50,222 bases of DNA from Hymenobacter plasmatis (GCF_020711255.1 NZ_JAJFAW010000032.1:1-50222), one strand, 5' to 3'. Positions 1 to 8,789 are shown, counted from the stretch's first letter. Numbers and translations are program-made. Notes: a model not told the origin generated them from the sequence alone.

Positions 1-395
1 GGGTAGCGGGCCTGGCGCAGCGCGGGCAGGGCCAGGTTGGCCACCAGCCGGTCCAGGGCCGTGTGCGGCGCTTCCCGCCCCGCCGCCAGCAGCAGCGGGT
101 GGTACTGTGATATTGCCTGCTGCAGGGCCACTTCCAGCGACTCTTCCGACATTTCGGCCTTGCCCGGTACCGGCAGTTGCTGGGCCCGCTGCACGAGTTC
201 GGTCAGGGCTTGCTGGCGGTTGGCCTCGAGGGCGGGCACGGCCATCATGGCCGCTTCCGGTTCCAGCAAGGGGTCGTGGTAGACGTGCAGCAGCACTACC
301 TGCCCGCCCATCAGGGTGGCCAGGCGCGAGGTATAGGTTGAGGCCGCTTCAGCAGCGGCCGATAAATCGGTCAGCACTACAAAGGTCGGTTCCAT
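1..395 (-). CDS. Universal stress protein, partial (C-terminus beyond the window)
   Basis: The reading frame runs open on the minus strand from an ATG at 395 to the window edge, about 131 codons. It begins MEPTFVVLTDLSAAAEAAS, with a hydrophobic first strand and then an Asp, the usual start of a UspA-fold domain. A second strand (QVVLLHVYHDPLLEP) follows, and near residue 100 there is a strand-like HPLLLAAGRE segment where other family members have the G-rich nucleotide loop. The two minus-strand genes at 1859 and 2853 begin in the same way (FVVLT, then LLLLH or LVLLH), so this is a paralogue. Those are tandem two-domain proteins of 276-300 residues, so this one is probably also a tandem protein with its second domain outside the window. 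Universal stress proteins are cytoplasmic and usually bind ATP or help survival during growth arrest; the specific role is unknown. Confidence 0.85.
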   Translation of the reverse strand, partial: MEPTFVVLTDLSAAAEAASTYTSRLATLMGGQVVLLHVYHDPLLEPEAAMMAVPALEANRQQALTELVQRAQQLPVPGKAEMSEESLEVALQQAISQYHPLLLAAGREAPHTALDRLVANLALPALRQARY

Positions 396-504
396 ACAGA
401 AGAGGTTTGTCCGGACTTGCCCGGCCCTGGTGGTGAAGAATCTTGCAAACTCAGCCCCGAGCACCGTGCACCCCGATGATTCGAATGCAGCAGCTGGCTG
501 ACGG

Positions 505-963
505 TTATTTGTTTTTCGACCCGCTTTTGATGGGAATCTGATGCTGCGACGGCCTGCGCCCATCCTTGGGTACCTCCACGTGCAGCACTCCGTTGTCGAA
601 AGTTGCCTGGATTTTGTCGGCGTCTCCAGCATTCGGCAGCTGGAAAGTGCGTATGAATGAGCCGTAGCCGTTTTCCACTACGTGGTACTGGCGCTCGTTG
701 CGCTCGTTCTCAAACTTGCGCTCGCCCGAAATCGTGAGCACGCCTTGGTCGAAGTCAACCTTGATGTCTTCCTGCTTGAGGCCGGGCAGGGCGGCGTCAA
801 TGTTGTAGCTTTTCTCCGTTTCGTAGGTATCGACCTTGGGCGAGAACGTGACGCCCATGCCCAAAGTGGGCCCATTTTCGGAAAAGAAACGGTCGAGCAT
901 GGTGCCGAGTCGGGTTGGCATCACGTCGAAAAACGAGTTCTGATAACGCTGAATGTTGCTCAT
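505..963 (-). CDS. Small heat shock protein, Hsp20/alpha-crystallin family
   Basis: 152 residues, typical for a bacterial small heat shock protein. The N-terminal arm (residues 1-45) contains a Phe-rich stretch and is followed by an alpha-crystallin domain at about 45-140. Visible signatures are the start of the domain (VDTYETEKSYNIDAALPGLK), the IKVDFDQGVLTISGER strand, and the conserved FDNGVLHVEVPK near the end of the domain. The short tail carries an I-P-I motif (HQIPIKSG), the C-terminal IXI element that docks between dimers during oligomer assembly. It is an ATP-independent holdase that binds unfolding proteins in the cytoplasm. It lies among universal stress proteins and a YtxH-like gene on the same strand, which fits a stress regulon. 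Confidence 0.95.
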   Translation of the reverse strand: MSNIQRYQNSFFDVMPTRLGTMLDRFFSENGPTLGMGVTFSPKVDTYETEKSYNIDAALPGLKQEDIKVDFDQGVLTISGERKFENERNERQYHVVENGYGSFIRTFQLPNAGDADKIQATFDNGVLHVEVPKDGRRPSQHQIPIKSGSKNK

Positions 964-1013
964 GGCAATGAAAGGAAAAAGGATGGGAAAGGAAACGGAG
1001 AGGAAATCGAAGA

Positions 1014-1322
1014 CTAGGCCTTGGGCTTTTCCAGCAAGTGGTCGGGCTGCATGGAGAGGTCGCCGCCGCGCGAGGCTCCCGTGGGCCGCCCCTGCTGCGA
1101 GCGGCCCGGCCCCATCAGCGGCTGCGTCATGGTGCGCAGGCGGTTAGCCAGCTTGCTGCGCGTTTGTTGGCCCGCGGAAGGCGCCCAGAGCACCCCCGCC
1201 AGTATGCCAACGGCAGAAGCGGCCCCAAACGCGAGCAGCGCCGGCACCGATAGTTTGTTGGCTGATAGTCTATTGGCGGCTTTCCGGGAGGTGTTCCGGG
1301 AGTTGTTTTTTGAGGTGTTCAT
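1014..1322 (-). CDS. YtxH-like general stress protein
   Basis: 102 residues when started at the ATG at 1322 (MNTSKNNSRNTSRKAANRL). An upstream frame extension to 1397 is open but reads like untranslated leader. A basic, Asn/Ser-rich N-terminus is followed by one hydrophobic segment (about residues 25-45: LSVPALLAFGAASAVGILAGVLWAP). Then comes the typical YtxH pattern of a Gly-rich helix running into LWAPSAGQQTRSKLANRL, and a polar, probably disordered tail. YtxH proteins are small single-pass membrane-associated proteins found in stress regulons; their molecular role is unknown. It sits directly downstream of hsp20 on the same strand. Confidence 0.75.
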   Translation of the reverse strand: MNTSKNNSRNTSRKAANRLSANKLSVPALLAFGAASAVGILAGVLWAPSAGQQTRSKLANRLRTMTQPLMGPGRSQQGRPTGASRGGDLSMQPDHLLEKPKA

Positions 1323-1474
1323 GGCTCGTGAAGAAAGAAAAGGGCGAAATGTGAAAGTGAGAAGTGCATAAGCCAGCCCTGGCCCCCCGCGCGGCAAGGC
1401 CCTGACTTATAAATCGATGTTGAGCAAGAACTATTAAGAAAACCGCACCCGGCCAAGCCAGCCGGGCAGGCCGT

Positions 1475-1687
1475 TCATTTCTGCAAAGGCGGGTGGTGCG
1501 TGCTCAGGCCCAACACGGCATAAATGGGGCTAAACCCAGTGGCCCCCGTAATCAGCAGCACGAGGGGCGCCACCATCCAAGCGAGCAGCACCGGGCCGCT
1601 GAATCCCCGCGTGAGCAGCACACTCGCCGCCACGGCCGCCAGCAGTATGCGCAGCAGCCGGTCATTAAATCCCACATTCTGATGCAT
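1475..1687 (-). CDS. DUF2892/YgaP-type inner membrane protein
   Basis: 70 residues from the ATG at 1687 (MHQNVGFNDRLLRILLAA). A start at 1723 is possible, but family members usually begin close to the NVG..DR motif. Two transmembrane helices are visible (about 10-28 and 33-52). They are followed by the family pattern TGATGFSPIYAVLGLST, in which a Ser replaces the Cys seen in many homologues (GFCPLY). DUF2892 is the membrane part of the rhodanese YgaP and also occurs as a stand-alone small protein; its function is unknown. The upstream intergenic space (1688-1858) contains two short inverted repeats that may be regulatory. Confidence 0.8.
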   Translation of the reverse strand: MHQNVGFNDRLLRILLAAVAASVLLTRGFSGPVLLAWMVAPLVLLITGATGFSPIYAVLGLSTHHPPLQK

Positions 1688-1734
1688 CACTGACAAGTAG
1701 TTGAGAAGATGATGACGTATCAAATTTCTTATTT

Positions 1735-1789
1735 ACAAGTCATTAATCCCATGACGATTATCAAAGCCCAAAATGACTTGTCTCATGGG
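1735..1789. promoter_or_regulatory. Paired inverted repeats upstream of the DUF2892 gene
   Basis: ACAAGTCAT at 1735-1743 pairs with ATGACTTGT at 1773-1781, and CCCATGA at 1748-1754 pairs with TCATGGG at 1783-1789. Both pairs are perfect. Because the halves interleave, they cannot all form one simple hairpin, which is more like an operator than a terminator. The site lies about 50-100 bases upstream of the minus-strand start at 1687. No regulator is identified. Confidence 0.3.
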
Positions 1790-1858
1790 ACACAAGCTAT
1801 AATCAGCCGCTTATTAAAGGTGAGCTCAACGGTATAATACCATTTGACTCAACTTAGC

Positions 1859-2761
1859 CTACACCGTGGGCCAGAGCAGAATGTCGTCGGAACCGTGCTG
1901 GTGCCCCACCCGCTGGTGGGGCGCGGTGGCCGGCGCTTTGGCGGGCACCACCAGCACCGGCACGGGGCTGTGCTGGATAATCTGCGCCGTCACGCTCTTA
2001 TGAAACAGCTCGCCGAGGTAGCTGCGGGTGCGGGCCATGACCACCACCAGGCCGGCGTTGATATCCCGCACGGCAGCGAGCACGCCCTCGGCCGGCAGCT
2101 CGGCCTGGTAGCCGCGCAAGGTGGGCTCGGGCAGGCCCTTGGTAAGACCGCTGTGCTGCACGGCGTGCAGGGCACGGGCGCAGCTGGCGTCGTCCTCCAG
2201 GGGCGTTACGTGGGCCACGGTGAGCTCGGCCCGGAGGCTGGTGAGCAGCTGGTGCACCGCTCCGTGGGTATCGCCCAGCGCAAAATCTTCGTCGTCGGCC
2301 GCGATGAGCACGCGCTGGGGCACCGCCGGCACTGGCGCCCCCAGCGGCACCAGCAGCATGGGCAGCTGCACCACGCGCAGCAGCTCCATGGCCACGGGGC
2401 TGAGGTGCTCAAAACTGATTTTTTCGGGGCCGGGCCGGCCCAATACGAACAGTGCCGGCTGGTGTTTCTTGGCCAGGTCGCGGGCCATGTCCGGCAGCAA
2501 GTCGGTGGCCATCTCCAGAGTGGCCCGCGAGTGGAGCTGCTGCACCCGGCGGTCGAGCAGGGCTTTGGTATCGGCTTCCTCCTTTAGCTCCTGCTGGTGC
2601 CAGGCCTCGCCCGCAAATATGTAGGGGTCAAAAAACGAGACCCGTTTGGCGTGCAGCAGCAGCAGCCGGCCATGCACGGCATTGCACAGCGCATCGGCAT
2701 ATTCCAGCGCCTGCTGCGATGCCGGGTAAAAGCTGGTCAGGACGACGAACGTAAGTTTCAT
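1859..2761 (-). CDS. Tandem universal stress protein (two Usp domains)
   Basis: 300 residues from the ATG at 2761 (MKLTFVVLTSFYPASQQALEYA). An upstream in-frame ATG at 2794 adds 11 residues that do not resemble the family. The first UspA-like domain covers about 1-145 and includes LFVLGRPGPEK, a degenerate version of the G-2X-G-9X-G(S/T) ATP loop. The second covers about 150-285 and ends SPVPVLVVPAKAPA, the usual final strand. In the second domain the loop is VVVMARTRSYLGELFHKSVTAQ, where the glycines are largely lost, so ATP binding is doubtful. The gene is followed closely on the same strand by the DUF2892 and YtxH genes. It is a paralogue of the genes at 1, 2853 and 8790. Confidence 0.9.
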   Translation of the reverse strand: MKLTFVVLTSFYPASQQALEYADALCNAVHGRLLLLHAKRVSFFDPYIFAGEAWHQQELKEEADTKALLDRRVQQLHSRATLEMATDLLPDMARDLAKKHQPALFVLGRPGPEKISFEHLSPVAMELLRVVQLPMLLVPLGAPVPAVPQRVLIAADDEDFALGDTHGAVHQLLTSLRAELTVAHVTPLEDDASCARALHAVQHSGLTKGLPEPTLRGYQAELPAEGVLAAVRDINAGLVVVMARTRSYLGELFHKSVTAQIIQHSPVPVLVVPAKAPATAPHQRVGHQHGSDDILLWPTV

Positions 2762-2852
2762 GGCGAGAAGGAAGGAAGGAAGTGAGGCTGGCAAGAAGCT
2801 GAAAGCCCGTTTATGCGGGAGGAGCCGGCTCCATTTCAGAAGCGCCGGGCTT

Positions 2853-3683
2853 TCAGTCCAGGGTGGGCATCAGGAGCACCGGCACGGGGCTTTCGCTGAT
2901 AAGCTGGGCCGTGGTGCTGTGGTGAAACAGCCGGCCCAACAAGCTGTGCCGCCGGGCAATGACCACCAGCAGGCCGGCTTCCACTTCGGCGGCGCCCTGA
3001 AGAATCCCGTCCGGAATGCTGGGGCTGGACACGACGTGGGGCTGGCCGGCAATGGCCTGGCTGGGCACCAGGCCGCTCTTGCGCACCGACTCCCGGGCCC
3101 GCGGCCCGGCCATGTCCCCCGTGTCGTTCGGGCTCGTGACGGTGAGGAGGGTGAGCGTGGCTTGCAAGCCGCTGAGCAGTTGCTGCACGATGCTGTGGGT
3201 TTCGTAAAGCGTGAAGTCATCGCCATCGACGGCCAGCGCCAGCTTGCGCGGCGGAAACGAGCCCCCCACGGTGGGCACCACCAGCAGCGGGAAGGGCACG
3301 TGGTGCAGCAGGTCGCGTGCGGCGGCGCGCACCACGTCGGTAGGGGTAGCGGCCGCGCCGGGGCGGCCCAGCACCACCAACTGCGGGTGGTAGTGCCGCA
3401 CGGCATCGGCCACGGCTTCGGGCAGGTTTTCTTCCGAGACCTCCACTTCGGTGGGCACGGGTTGGCTGTCGGCCAGCTTGTGCAGCCCGGACAAGGTCTC
3501 CCGCTCGCCGCTGAGCGTGTAGCGGTTAGCGTATTCCTCGGGCGACAGCAACTCATCGTGCCGCACGTGCAAGAGCACCAGCGGCGCCTTGAGCGGCACG
3601 GCCAGCCCCGCCGCATACGATAGGGCCCGGTTGGTGACCGCAAAGAAGTCGGTCAGGACGACGAAGGCGGGGCTCAGGCTCAT
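2853..3683 (-). CDS. Tandem universal stress protein (two Usp domains)
   Basis: 276 residues, starting MSLSPAFVVLTDFFAVTNRAL. It has two Usp domains, about 1-130 and 135-276. The first contains LVVLGRPGAAATPTDVVRAAARDLL, close to the canonical nucleotide loop, and ends PFPLLVVP. The second contains LLVVIARRHSLLGRLFHHSTTAQ and ends SPVPVLLMPTLD, the same degenerate form as in the neighbour at 1859. The order and orientation (this gene, then 1859, then DUF2892, YtxH, hsp20 and a further Usp) suggest one co-regulated minus-strand block. It is probably cytoplasmic; the ligand is not predictable from sequence alone. Confidence 0.9.
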   Translation of the reverse strand: MSLSPAFVVLTDFFAVTNRALSYAAGLAVPLKAPLVLLHVRHDELLSPEEYANRYTLSGERETLSGLHKLADSQPVPTEVEVSEENLPEAVADAVRHYHPQLVVLGRPGAAATPTDVVRAAARDLLHHVPFPLLVVPTVGGSFPPRKLALAVDGDDFTLYETHSIVQQLLSGLQATLTLLTVTSPNDTGDMAGPRARESVRKSGLVPSQAIAGQPHVVSSPSIPDGILQGAAEVEAGLLVVIARRHSLLGRLFHHSTTAQLISESPVPVLLMPTLD

Positions 3684-3701
3684 GGCAAGGGAGAAAAGGG
3701 G

Positions 3702-3926
3702 TTAAAAAGACCCAGCGTAGGTATCCATCTCCACCGGGTTGCGGGCCAGGCCGGCCGCTTCGGTGAGCGTATCACCGAGCAGGGCACTTGCTTCCGTCTT
3801 GAGTTGAGCCACCGCGTAGCCAGACGGCCGTTCTTTCCGGCTCAAGCGGAGCGTAGGCCACGTGGTCCGCGCCGTGGGCCGCTGGTAGGAAGGGGAGGAA
3901 TTGCTTTTAAATGCTGGACTATTCAT
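3702..3926 (-). CDS. Small hypothetical protein
   Basis: 74 residues from the ATG at 3926, inside a longer open frame whose upstream part does not look coding. The N-terminal half is Ser/Thr/Arg-rich. The C-terminal half (YAVAQLKTEASALLGDTLTEAAGLARN) reads as an amphipathic helix with protein-like composition. I do not recognise a family. It ends 18 bases upstream of the Usp gene start at 3683 on the same strand, so it could be the first gene of that block. Confidence 0.4.
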   Translation of the reverse strand: MNSPAFKSNSSPSYQRPTARTTWPTLRLSRKERPSGYAVAQLKTEASALLGDTLTEAAGLARNPVEMDTYAGSF

Positions 3927-4174
3927 AATTAATCGGTTACGGTTATGTTGAAAGGCGTATTCCGGACTTATAAGATTGGCGAGAAGCCAGTGGCCGGCGC
4001 AACGCACCGGCCTCGGGCGTTGGGCTGGCCATGGAGTAGAGGTGGTCGGGCGGCAGGTCGCGCAGTGCTGATAATCAGCATGGCAGTTCAAGCCATTCCC
4101 TGATTTACAGGCTCCTGAAGGCGGGAGGCTTTGTTGAGCCAGCCCAACCATGGGGAGCCAGCGCGCAACTAGCT

Positions 4175-4333
4175 CTAGCTCAGGTGGGCAGTGCTGCGCA
4201 CCCGTGCCCCCAGCATGGCCAGGGAAACCACGGCCAGGTACACAAGGGCCAGCGGTACCAGCGCCAGCCAAAACGATGTAGTAACCATGACGAGTAACGA
4301 AAGAAGTGATGCCAGAACCGCTGGCTCGGCCAT
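4175..4333 (-). CDS. Small predicted membrane protein
   Basis: 52 residues from the ATG at 4333 (MAEPAVLASLLSLLVMV). A longer version starting at 4402 is possible but begins with an unlikely Cys-rich stretch. Two hydrophobic segments nearly fill the protein (about 5-18 and 20-43), followed by a short basic tail (GARVRSTAHLS). It lies divergently upstream of the P-type ATPase gene. No family is recognised; small hydrophobic proteins beside transport ATPases are sometimes regulatory, but nothing here proves that. Confidence 0.4.
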   Translation of the reverse strand: MAEPAVLASLLSLLVMVTTSFWLALVPLALVYLAVVSLAMLGARVRSTAHLS

Positions 4334-4544
4334 TAATGGATTCAGGATTTTACACATACAAAAATGCATTTTAAACTTGTTCCCTGCCTTGACTACTATC
4401 ATGCACCTCCTTGATTTTTCTCATCCTCCGCCCGCGTAACCCCCGCCGTTCTTTGTGTGGCGCACTTGCGCGTCCAATGCCGCACTGCCCAGCAGCCTGC
4501 TTCCGAAGCCGGAAAGCCGGCACTGCTACCCTGACTTCCGCGCC

Positions 4545-7112
4545 ATGTCTCCTTCGCTCCCCGAACCGCTGCCCTTGTCAGTCCTGAGCGGTGGGCTCAG
4601 CGCCGCCGAAGTCCAGCAGCAGCGCGCCCGCTACGGCCCCAATATCCTGACCCCAGCCAACCAGCACCGGCTGCTGAACATTATCCGCAGCATTGTGGTC
4701 GAGCCCATGTTTGTGCTGCTGGTCTTCACGGCAGGCGTCTATTTCATAATTGGGAGCTACACCGAAGCGTGGGTGCTGCTGATGGCCACGGCGGTAGTGG
4801 CCGGAATTTCCTTGTACCAGGAAGCGCGCAGCGACCGGGCCCTGCAGGCCCTGCAGCAGCTCACGCAGCCCCGGGCCCGCGTGCGCCGCGGCGGAAAGGA
4901 AGCCGAAATAGCCGCCGAAGAAGTGGTAGTCGACGACGTGCTGCTGGTCTCGGAAGGCGAGCAGGTGGTAGCCGACGGCCTCTTGCTGGAAGCCCACGAC
5001 CTGCAAGCCGACGAGTCCTTCCTGACCGGGGAGTCGATGCCGGTGACGAAAACGGCCGACGGCGAGCAACAGCTGTTTGCGGGCTCCTCGGTCAGTAGCG
5101 GGGCGGCCGTGGCCCGCGTTACGCAGGTGGGCCGGGGCACCCGCCTGGGGCACATCGGCGGGCTTATTGAGCAGGTGACGCCCCCTCCTACCCCGCTGCA
5201 GCAGCAGGTGAGCGCCTTTGTGCGGCGCATGGCGCTGGTGGGCGCGGTGGCCTTCGTGCTGGTGTGGGGCTACAACTGGTGGGATTCGGGCAGCCTGGTG
5301 CACGGCCTGCTCCATGGGCTCACCCTGGCCATGTCCATTTTGCCGGAAGAAATTCCGGTGGCGCTGTCTTCCTTCATGGCGCTGGGAGCCTGGCGGCTGC
5401 TGCAGCAGCGCATCATCACCAAGCAGCCCCAAACCGTGGAAGCGCTGGGCTCTGCTACCGTAATCGGGGTGGACAAAACCGGCACGCTCACCCAAAACCG
5501 CATGGCCCTGACCCAGCTCTACTGCCCGGGCGAGGCCGCGCCACTCCCCTTTCAGGAAGGCCTGCCCCTGGCGCCCCGCTATGCCCGCCTCCTGAAAACG
5601 GCCATGTGGGCCAGTGAGCCCCAGCCTTTTGACCCCATGGAGCAAGCCCTGCACCGGGCCTATGGCCAAAGCACCGCCCACGAAGAACGGCCCAACTTCC
5701 ATCTGGTGCACGAGTACCCGCTGGGGGGCCAGCCGCCCATGATGACCCACGTATTCGGCGATGCGGCCGGCCACCGGCTGGTGGCCTGCAAGGGCGCCGC
5801 CGAAGGCATTATCGACCGCTGCACCCTGCCGGCCGACGTGCGCGCGGCCGCCCTGGCGGCGCTGCAGCAGCTGGCCGCCACCGGCCTGCGCGTGCTGGGC
5901 GTGGCCAGCTGCCCCGTGCCGCCCCCCCAGTACCCGCCCTCGCAGGAAGACTTCGCCTGGGAGTTCGAGGGCCTGGTCTGTTTTACCGACCCACCCAAGC
6001 TCAACTCGGCGGCCGTGCTGCAGCAGTTTTACACGGCCGGCCTGCAGGTGAAGATGATAACCGGCGACAACGCGCTTACCGCGCAGGCCATAGCCCGGGA
6101 AGTGGGGCTGCGGCATTCCGAAGCGGTATTGACCGGCACGGAAGTACTGGCCCTGGACACCAATGCCCTACGGCGCCGGGTGTGCGAGGTGGATTTGTAC
6201 GCCCGCATGTTTCCGGAGGCCAAGCTGCGCGTGATAGAAGCCCTGAAAGCCAACGGCGAAGTAGTGGCGATGACCGGCGACGGCGTAAACGATGGCCCGG
6301 CCCTGAAAGCGGCCCACATTGGGGTGGCCATGGGCCAGCGCGGCACCGAGCTGGCCCGGCAGGCCGCGGCGCTCGTCCTCGTCGACGATGACCTGAGCGG
6401 CATGGTCACGGCCATCAGCTTCGGCCGCAAAATCTACGACAACCTGAAAAAGGCCGTGCAATACATCATTGCCATCCACATCCCCCTGATTCTGACGGTG
6501 CTGGTGCCGTCGCTGCTGGCCTGGCAGTACCCCGTGCTGCTGGGGCCGGTGCACGTCATTTTCCTCGAGCTGCTCATGGGGCCCACCTGCTCCATCGTCT
6601 TTGAGAATGAGCCCATTGAGGCTGGTACCATGCAGCGCCCGCCCCGCCCGGCCACCACTTCCTTTCTGCAGCTCAAGGAGTTGGGCCTGAGCATTGCCCA
6701 GGGGCTGGTGGTAGCGGCCGGCGTGCTTGGCATGGCCGGCTACGCACTGGCGCAGGGCTACTCCGAGCCGCTGACGCGCACCCTAACCTTCACCACCCTT
6801 GTGCTGGCCAACGTGCTGCTTACCATCGTCAGCCGCTCGAGGCAGCACACGCTGCTTACTACCCTGCGCTACCACAACCCGCTGCTGCCCGCCATGCTGG
6901 GCCTCACCCTGCTGCTACTGGCCCTGTGCCTGTACGTGCCCGCCTTGCAGCATCTATTTCAGCTGCAGCCGCTCACCTGGCCGCAGCTGGCGGCCTGCGC
7001 CGGGGTGGCGGCCCTGAGCACGGGGTGGTTTGAAGGATACAAAGCGCTGACCCGAAGCGACATAATCCGGAACCCTGCGCCTGAGCACTCGACAACGGTT
7101 GGTATTGGTTGA
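4545..7112 (+). CDS. Cation-translocating P-type ATPase
   Basis: 855 residues from the ATG at 4545 (MSPSLPEPLPLSVLSGGLS); the open frame extends 30 codons upstream without family-like sequence. The order is: N-terminal cation-ATPase helix bundle (GLSAAEVQQQRARYGPN), transmembrane pair, actuator domain with TGES at 161-164, transmembrane pair with PEEIPVALS in M4 at about 267, phosphorylated Asp310 in DKTGTLT, nucleotide domain, GDGVND hinge near 578, and six C-terminal helices. M6 reads LELLMGPTCSIVFENEP. The PEE(I/F)PV plus SIVFE.EP pair belongs to a bacterial P2-like family of unknown ion specificity, not classic SERCA (PEGLP). It is an inner-membrane pump, probably for a cation, and sits in a stress cluster among Usp and L,D-transpeptidase genes. 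Confidence 0.92.
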   Translation: MSPSLPEPLPLSVLSGGLSAAEVQQQRARYGPNILTPANQHRLLNIIRSIVVEPMFVLLVFTAGVYFIIGSYTEAWVLLMATAVVAGISLYQEARSDRALQALQQLTQPRARVRRGGKEAEIAAEEVVVDDVLLVSEGEQVVADGLLLEAHDLQADESFLTGESMPVTKTADGEQQLFAGSSVSSGAAVARVTQVGRGTRLGHIGGLIEQVTPPPTPLQQQVSAFVRRMALVGAVAFVLVWGYNWWDSGSLVHGLLHGLTLAMSILPEEIPVALSSFMALGAWRLLQQRIITKQPQTVEALGSATVIGVDKTGTLTQNRMALTQLYCPGEAAPLPFQEGLPLAPRYARLLKTAMWASEPQPFDPMEQALHRAYGQSTAHEERPNFHLVHEYPLGGQPPMMTHVFGDAAGHRLVACKGAAEGIIDRCTLPADVRAAALAALQQLAATGLRVLGVASCPVPPPQYPPSQEDFAWEFEGLVCFTDPPKLNSAAVLQQFYTAGLQVKMITGDNALTAQAIAREVGLRHSEAVLTGTEVLALDTNALRRRVCEVDLYARMFPEAKLRVIEALKANGEVVAMTGDGVNDGPALKAAHIGVAMGQRGTELARQAAALVLVDDDLSGMVTAISFGRKIYDNLKKAVQYIIAIHIPLILTVLVPSLLAWQYPVLLGPVHVIFLELLMGPTCSIVFENEPIEAGTMQRPPRPATTSFLQLKELGLSIAQGLVVAAGVLGMAGYALAQGYSEPLTRTLTFTTLVLANVLLTIVSRSRQHTLLTTLRYHNPLLPAMLGLTLLLLALCLYVPALQHLFQLQPLTWPQLAACAGVAALSTGWFEGYKALTRSDIIRNPAPEHSTTVGIG

Positions 7113-7163
7113 ATGCAGAGTCTGTAGAAAAACCTTGATTTTTTTTATCTCAATTTCAGCACC

Positions 7164-8675
7164 TTACATCGGCGAGCCGGCTTTCGCCGCAGCCGGAAAC
7201 AGGGCCCGGCATAGGGCCCTGTCGCGGCCGTACGAGTCTGCATAAAACTTCAGCTCGCCTGCTTCGGCGGCGCAGGTGGCATAGCGCACGTACAGCGGTA
7301 TGGGGCGCCGCAGGATGTAGTCTTTGGATTGCAGCTGCCCCGCAAACGCCTCCTCGCTGGGCAGGCGCACCGGGCGGCCGTCGCGCCGCAGCAGGTAGGC
7401 GGCCAGCTGCAGGGGCTTTTCGAGCCGAATGCAGCCGTGGCTGCTCATAGCCCGGCCGGGTTGCGTAAAAAGCTCCCGATAGGGCGTGTCGTGCAGGTAG
7501 ATGGAGTACGGGTTATCGAACCGAAAAACAATGTTGCCCAGCGCGTTGTCGCAACCCGAGGATTGCCGGATGGAATAGAAAAAGTTGCCGGGCGTGACCT
7601 GCTTCCAGTTGATGCGGTTCGGGTCCAGGATGCGGCCGCGCTGGTCGTAGAGCGCCATGTTGTTGCGGGCCAGGTAGCCGGCATCCTTGCGGAGCTCGGG
7701 CAGGATTTCCTTGAGGGCGATGGAGCGCGGCACGTGCCAGTCGGGGGCCGTGGTGAAGTAGCGAATGGCGCTGCTGAGCGTGGGCGTCGGCGTCTCGGCC
7801 TTGCCGATGATGACGCGGTGCTGCTGCACCACCCGGCGGGCGCGCACCACCTGCAGCGCAAAAGCCGGCAGGTTGATGAGCACGTACTCGGAATCGGGAA
7901 TGGGTTCCCAGCGCCAGCGCTCCAGATTCAGGGCTATCTGCTGGTATTGGGCTGGCCATTGGGCAGAGGTGTCGCCGGGCGGGGGCTGGTGCAGGCGCTG
8001 GGCCAATGCAGCCTGCAGCTGCCGGTACTCGCGGTTGGGGGGCTGGCAGGCCAGTACGGCCGACTTGAGCTGGTGCCCGGCCAGGGCCGCCCGCAATGCC
8101 GCGGCGGCGTCGAAGGCCCGTTTGGCGCGCTTCTCTCTCGGCGAGAGGCCGTATGGCCTCAAGCGGCCGCGGTACAAATCCAGCATAAAGCGCAGCACCG
8201 CATCACTCAGCTCAATATCGAAGCGGGCTTGCCGGGAGGTGCGCCCGGGGAGCGGGGCGGCCAGGGCCAGGGAGTCGCTCAGGGCCATGAGGTGCGGCAC
8301 GCCGTAGTCGGTGGGGCGCAGTCCGAATGCCGGTGTGTCGGCGAGCAGGGCCAGGGCCGTGGTGGCATCCGCAGTCAGGTTGCCCGATGCCAGCGTCCAG
8401 GCTGGGGCCGGCTCAGTTCCATAAAAGGCCCGCAGCGGAGCGGCAGCCCGGAAGCCCCGGCGGGCATCGGCAGCTTTCATACCTCCGGCCGTGGTATCCA
8501 GCAGGGCGCGCAGCAAGCTGTCTATGGGTAGCTCAACCTGCTGCTGGGGCTGGACCTGGGGTCTGTGCGCAGAACTAGCCCCGCTCACGGCCTCCTGGGT
8601 TCGCGAGCACAACTGCACGGCCATTATTAAGGCCAGCAAAGCACCAGCAAGCAGCGATATAACCCGTATTGACAC
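7164..8675 (-). CDS. L,D-transpeptidase, YcbB/LdtD-like (active-site residues intact)
   Basis: 503 residues. An N-terminal membrane segment (about 5-22) is followed by a Pro/Gln linker, a helical scaffold domain (about 45-240) with the YcbB-type start LRAFYGTEPAPAW, and a YkuD catalytic domain (about 260-430). Strand YVLINLPAFALQVV opens the catalytic domain and VPRSIALKEILPEL is the usual substrate-loop region. The catalytic His395 (IYLHDTP) and Cys415-Arg417 (SSHGCIRLEKP) are all present. Such enzymes make 3-3 cross-links in peptidoglycan or attach proteins to it, acting in the periplasm. It is convergent with the ATPase gene. A paralogue with a changed active site lies at 9842, separated only by a Usp gene. 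Confidence 0.93.
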   Translation of the reverse strand: MSIRVISLLAGALLALIMAVQLCSRTQEAVSGASSAHRPQVQPQQQVELPIDSLLRALLDTTAGGMKAADARRGFRAAAPLRAFYGTEPAPAWTLASGNLTADATTALALLADTPAFGLRPTDYGVPHLMALSDSLALAAPLPGRTSRQARFDIELSDAVLRFMLDLYRGRLRPYGLSPREKRAKRAFDAAAALRAALAGHQLKSAVLACQPPNREYRQLQAALAQRLHQPPPGDTSAQWPAQYQQIALNLERWRWEPIPDSEYVLINLPAFALQVVRARRVVQQHRVIIGKAETPTPTLSSAIRYFTTAPDWHVPRSIALKEILPELRKDAGYLARNNMALYDQRGRILDPNRINWKQVTPGNFFYSIRQSSGCDNALGNIVFRFDNPYSIYLHDTPYRELFTQPGRAMSSHGCIRLEKPLQLAAYLLRRDGRPVRLPSEEAFAGQLQSKDYILRRPIPLYVRYATCAAEAGELKFYADSYGRDRALCRALFPAAAKAGSPM

Positions 8676-8789
8676 AGCCTAAAAGCAAAGGAGAACGAGA
8701 ACCTTCTCCAGCAGAATGATTTCGATAGCCGCCGCTTTTGCCAGCCGTTTTTCAGCATCTTGAAACTGGGCTGGCCACCAGGCCCCTGC

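Noticed and set aside
4578..6116. 512-codon open frame antisense to the P-type ATPase
   Set aside because: No recognisable domains and His/Gln/Arg-rich composition; overlaps the well-supported ATPase.
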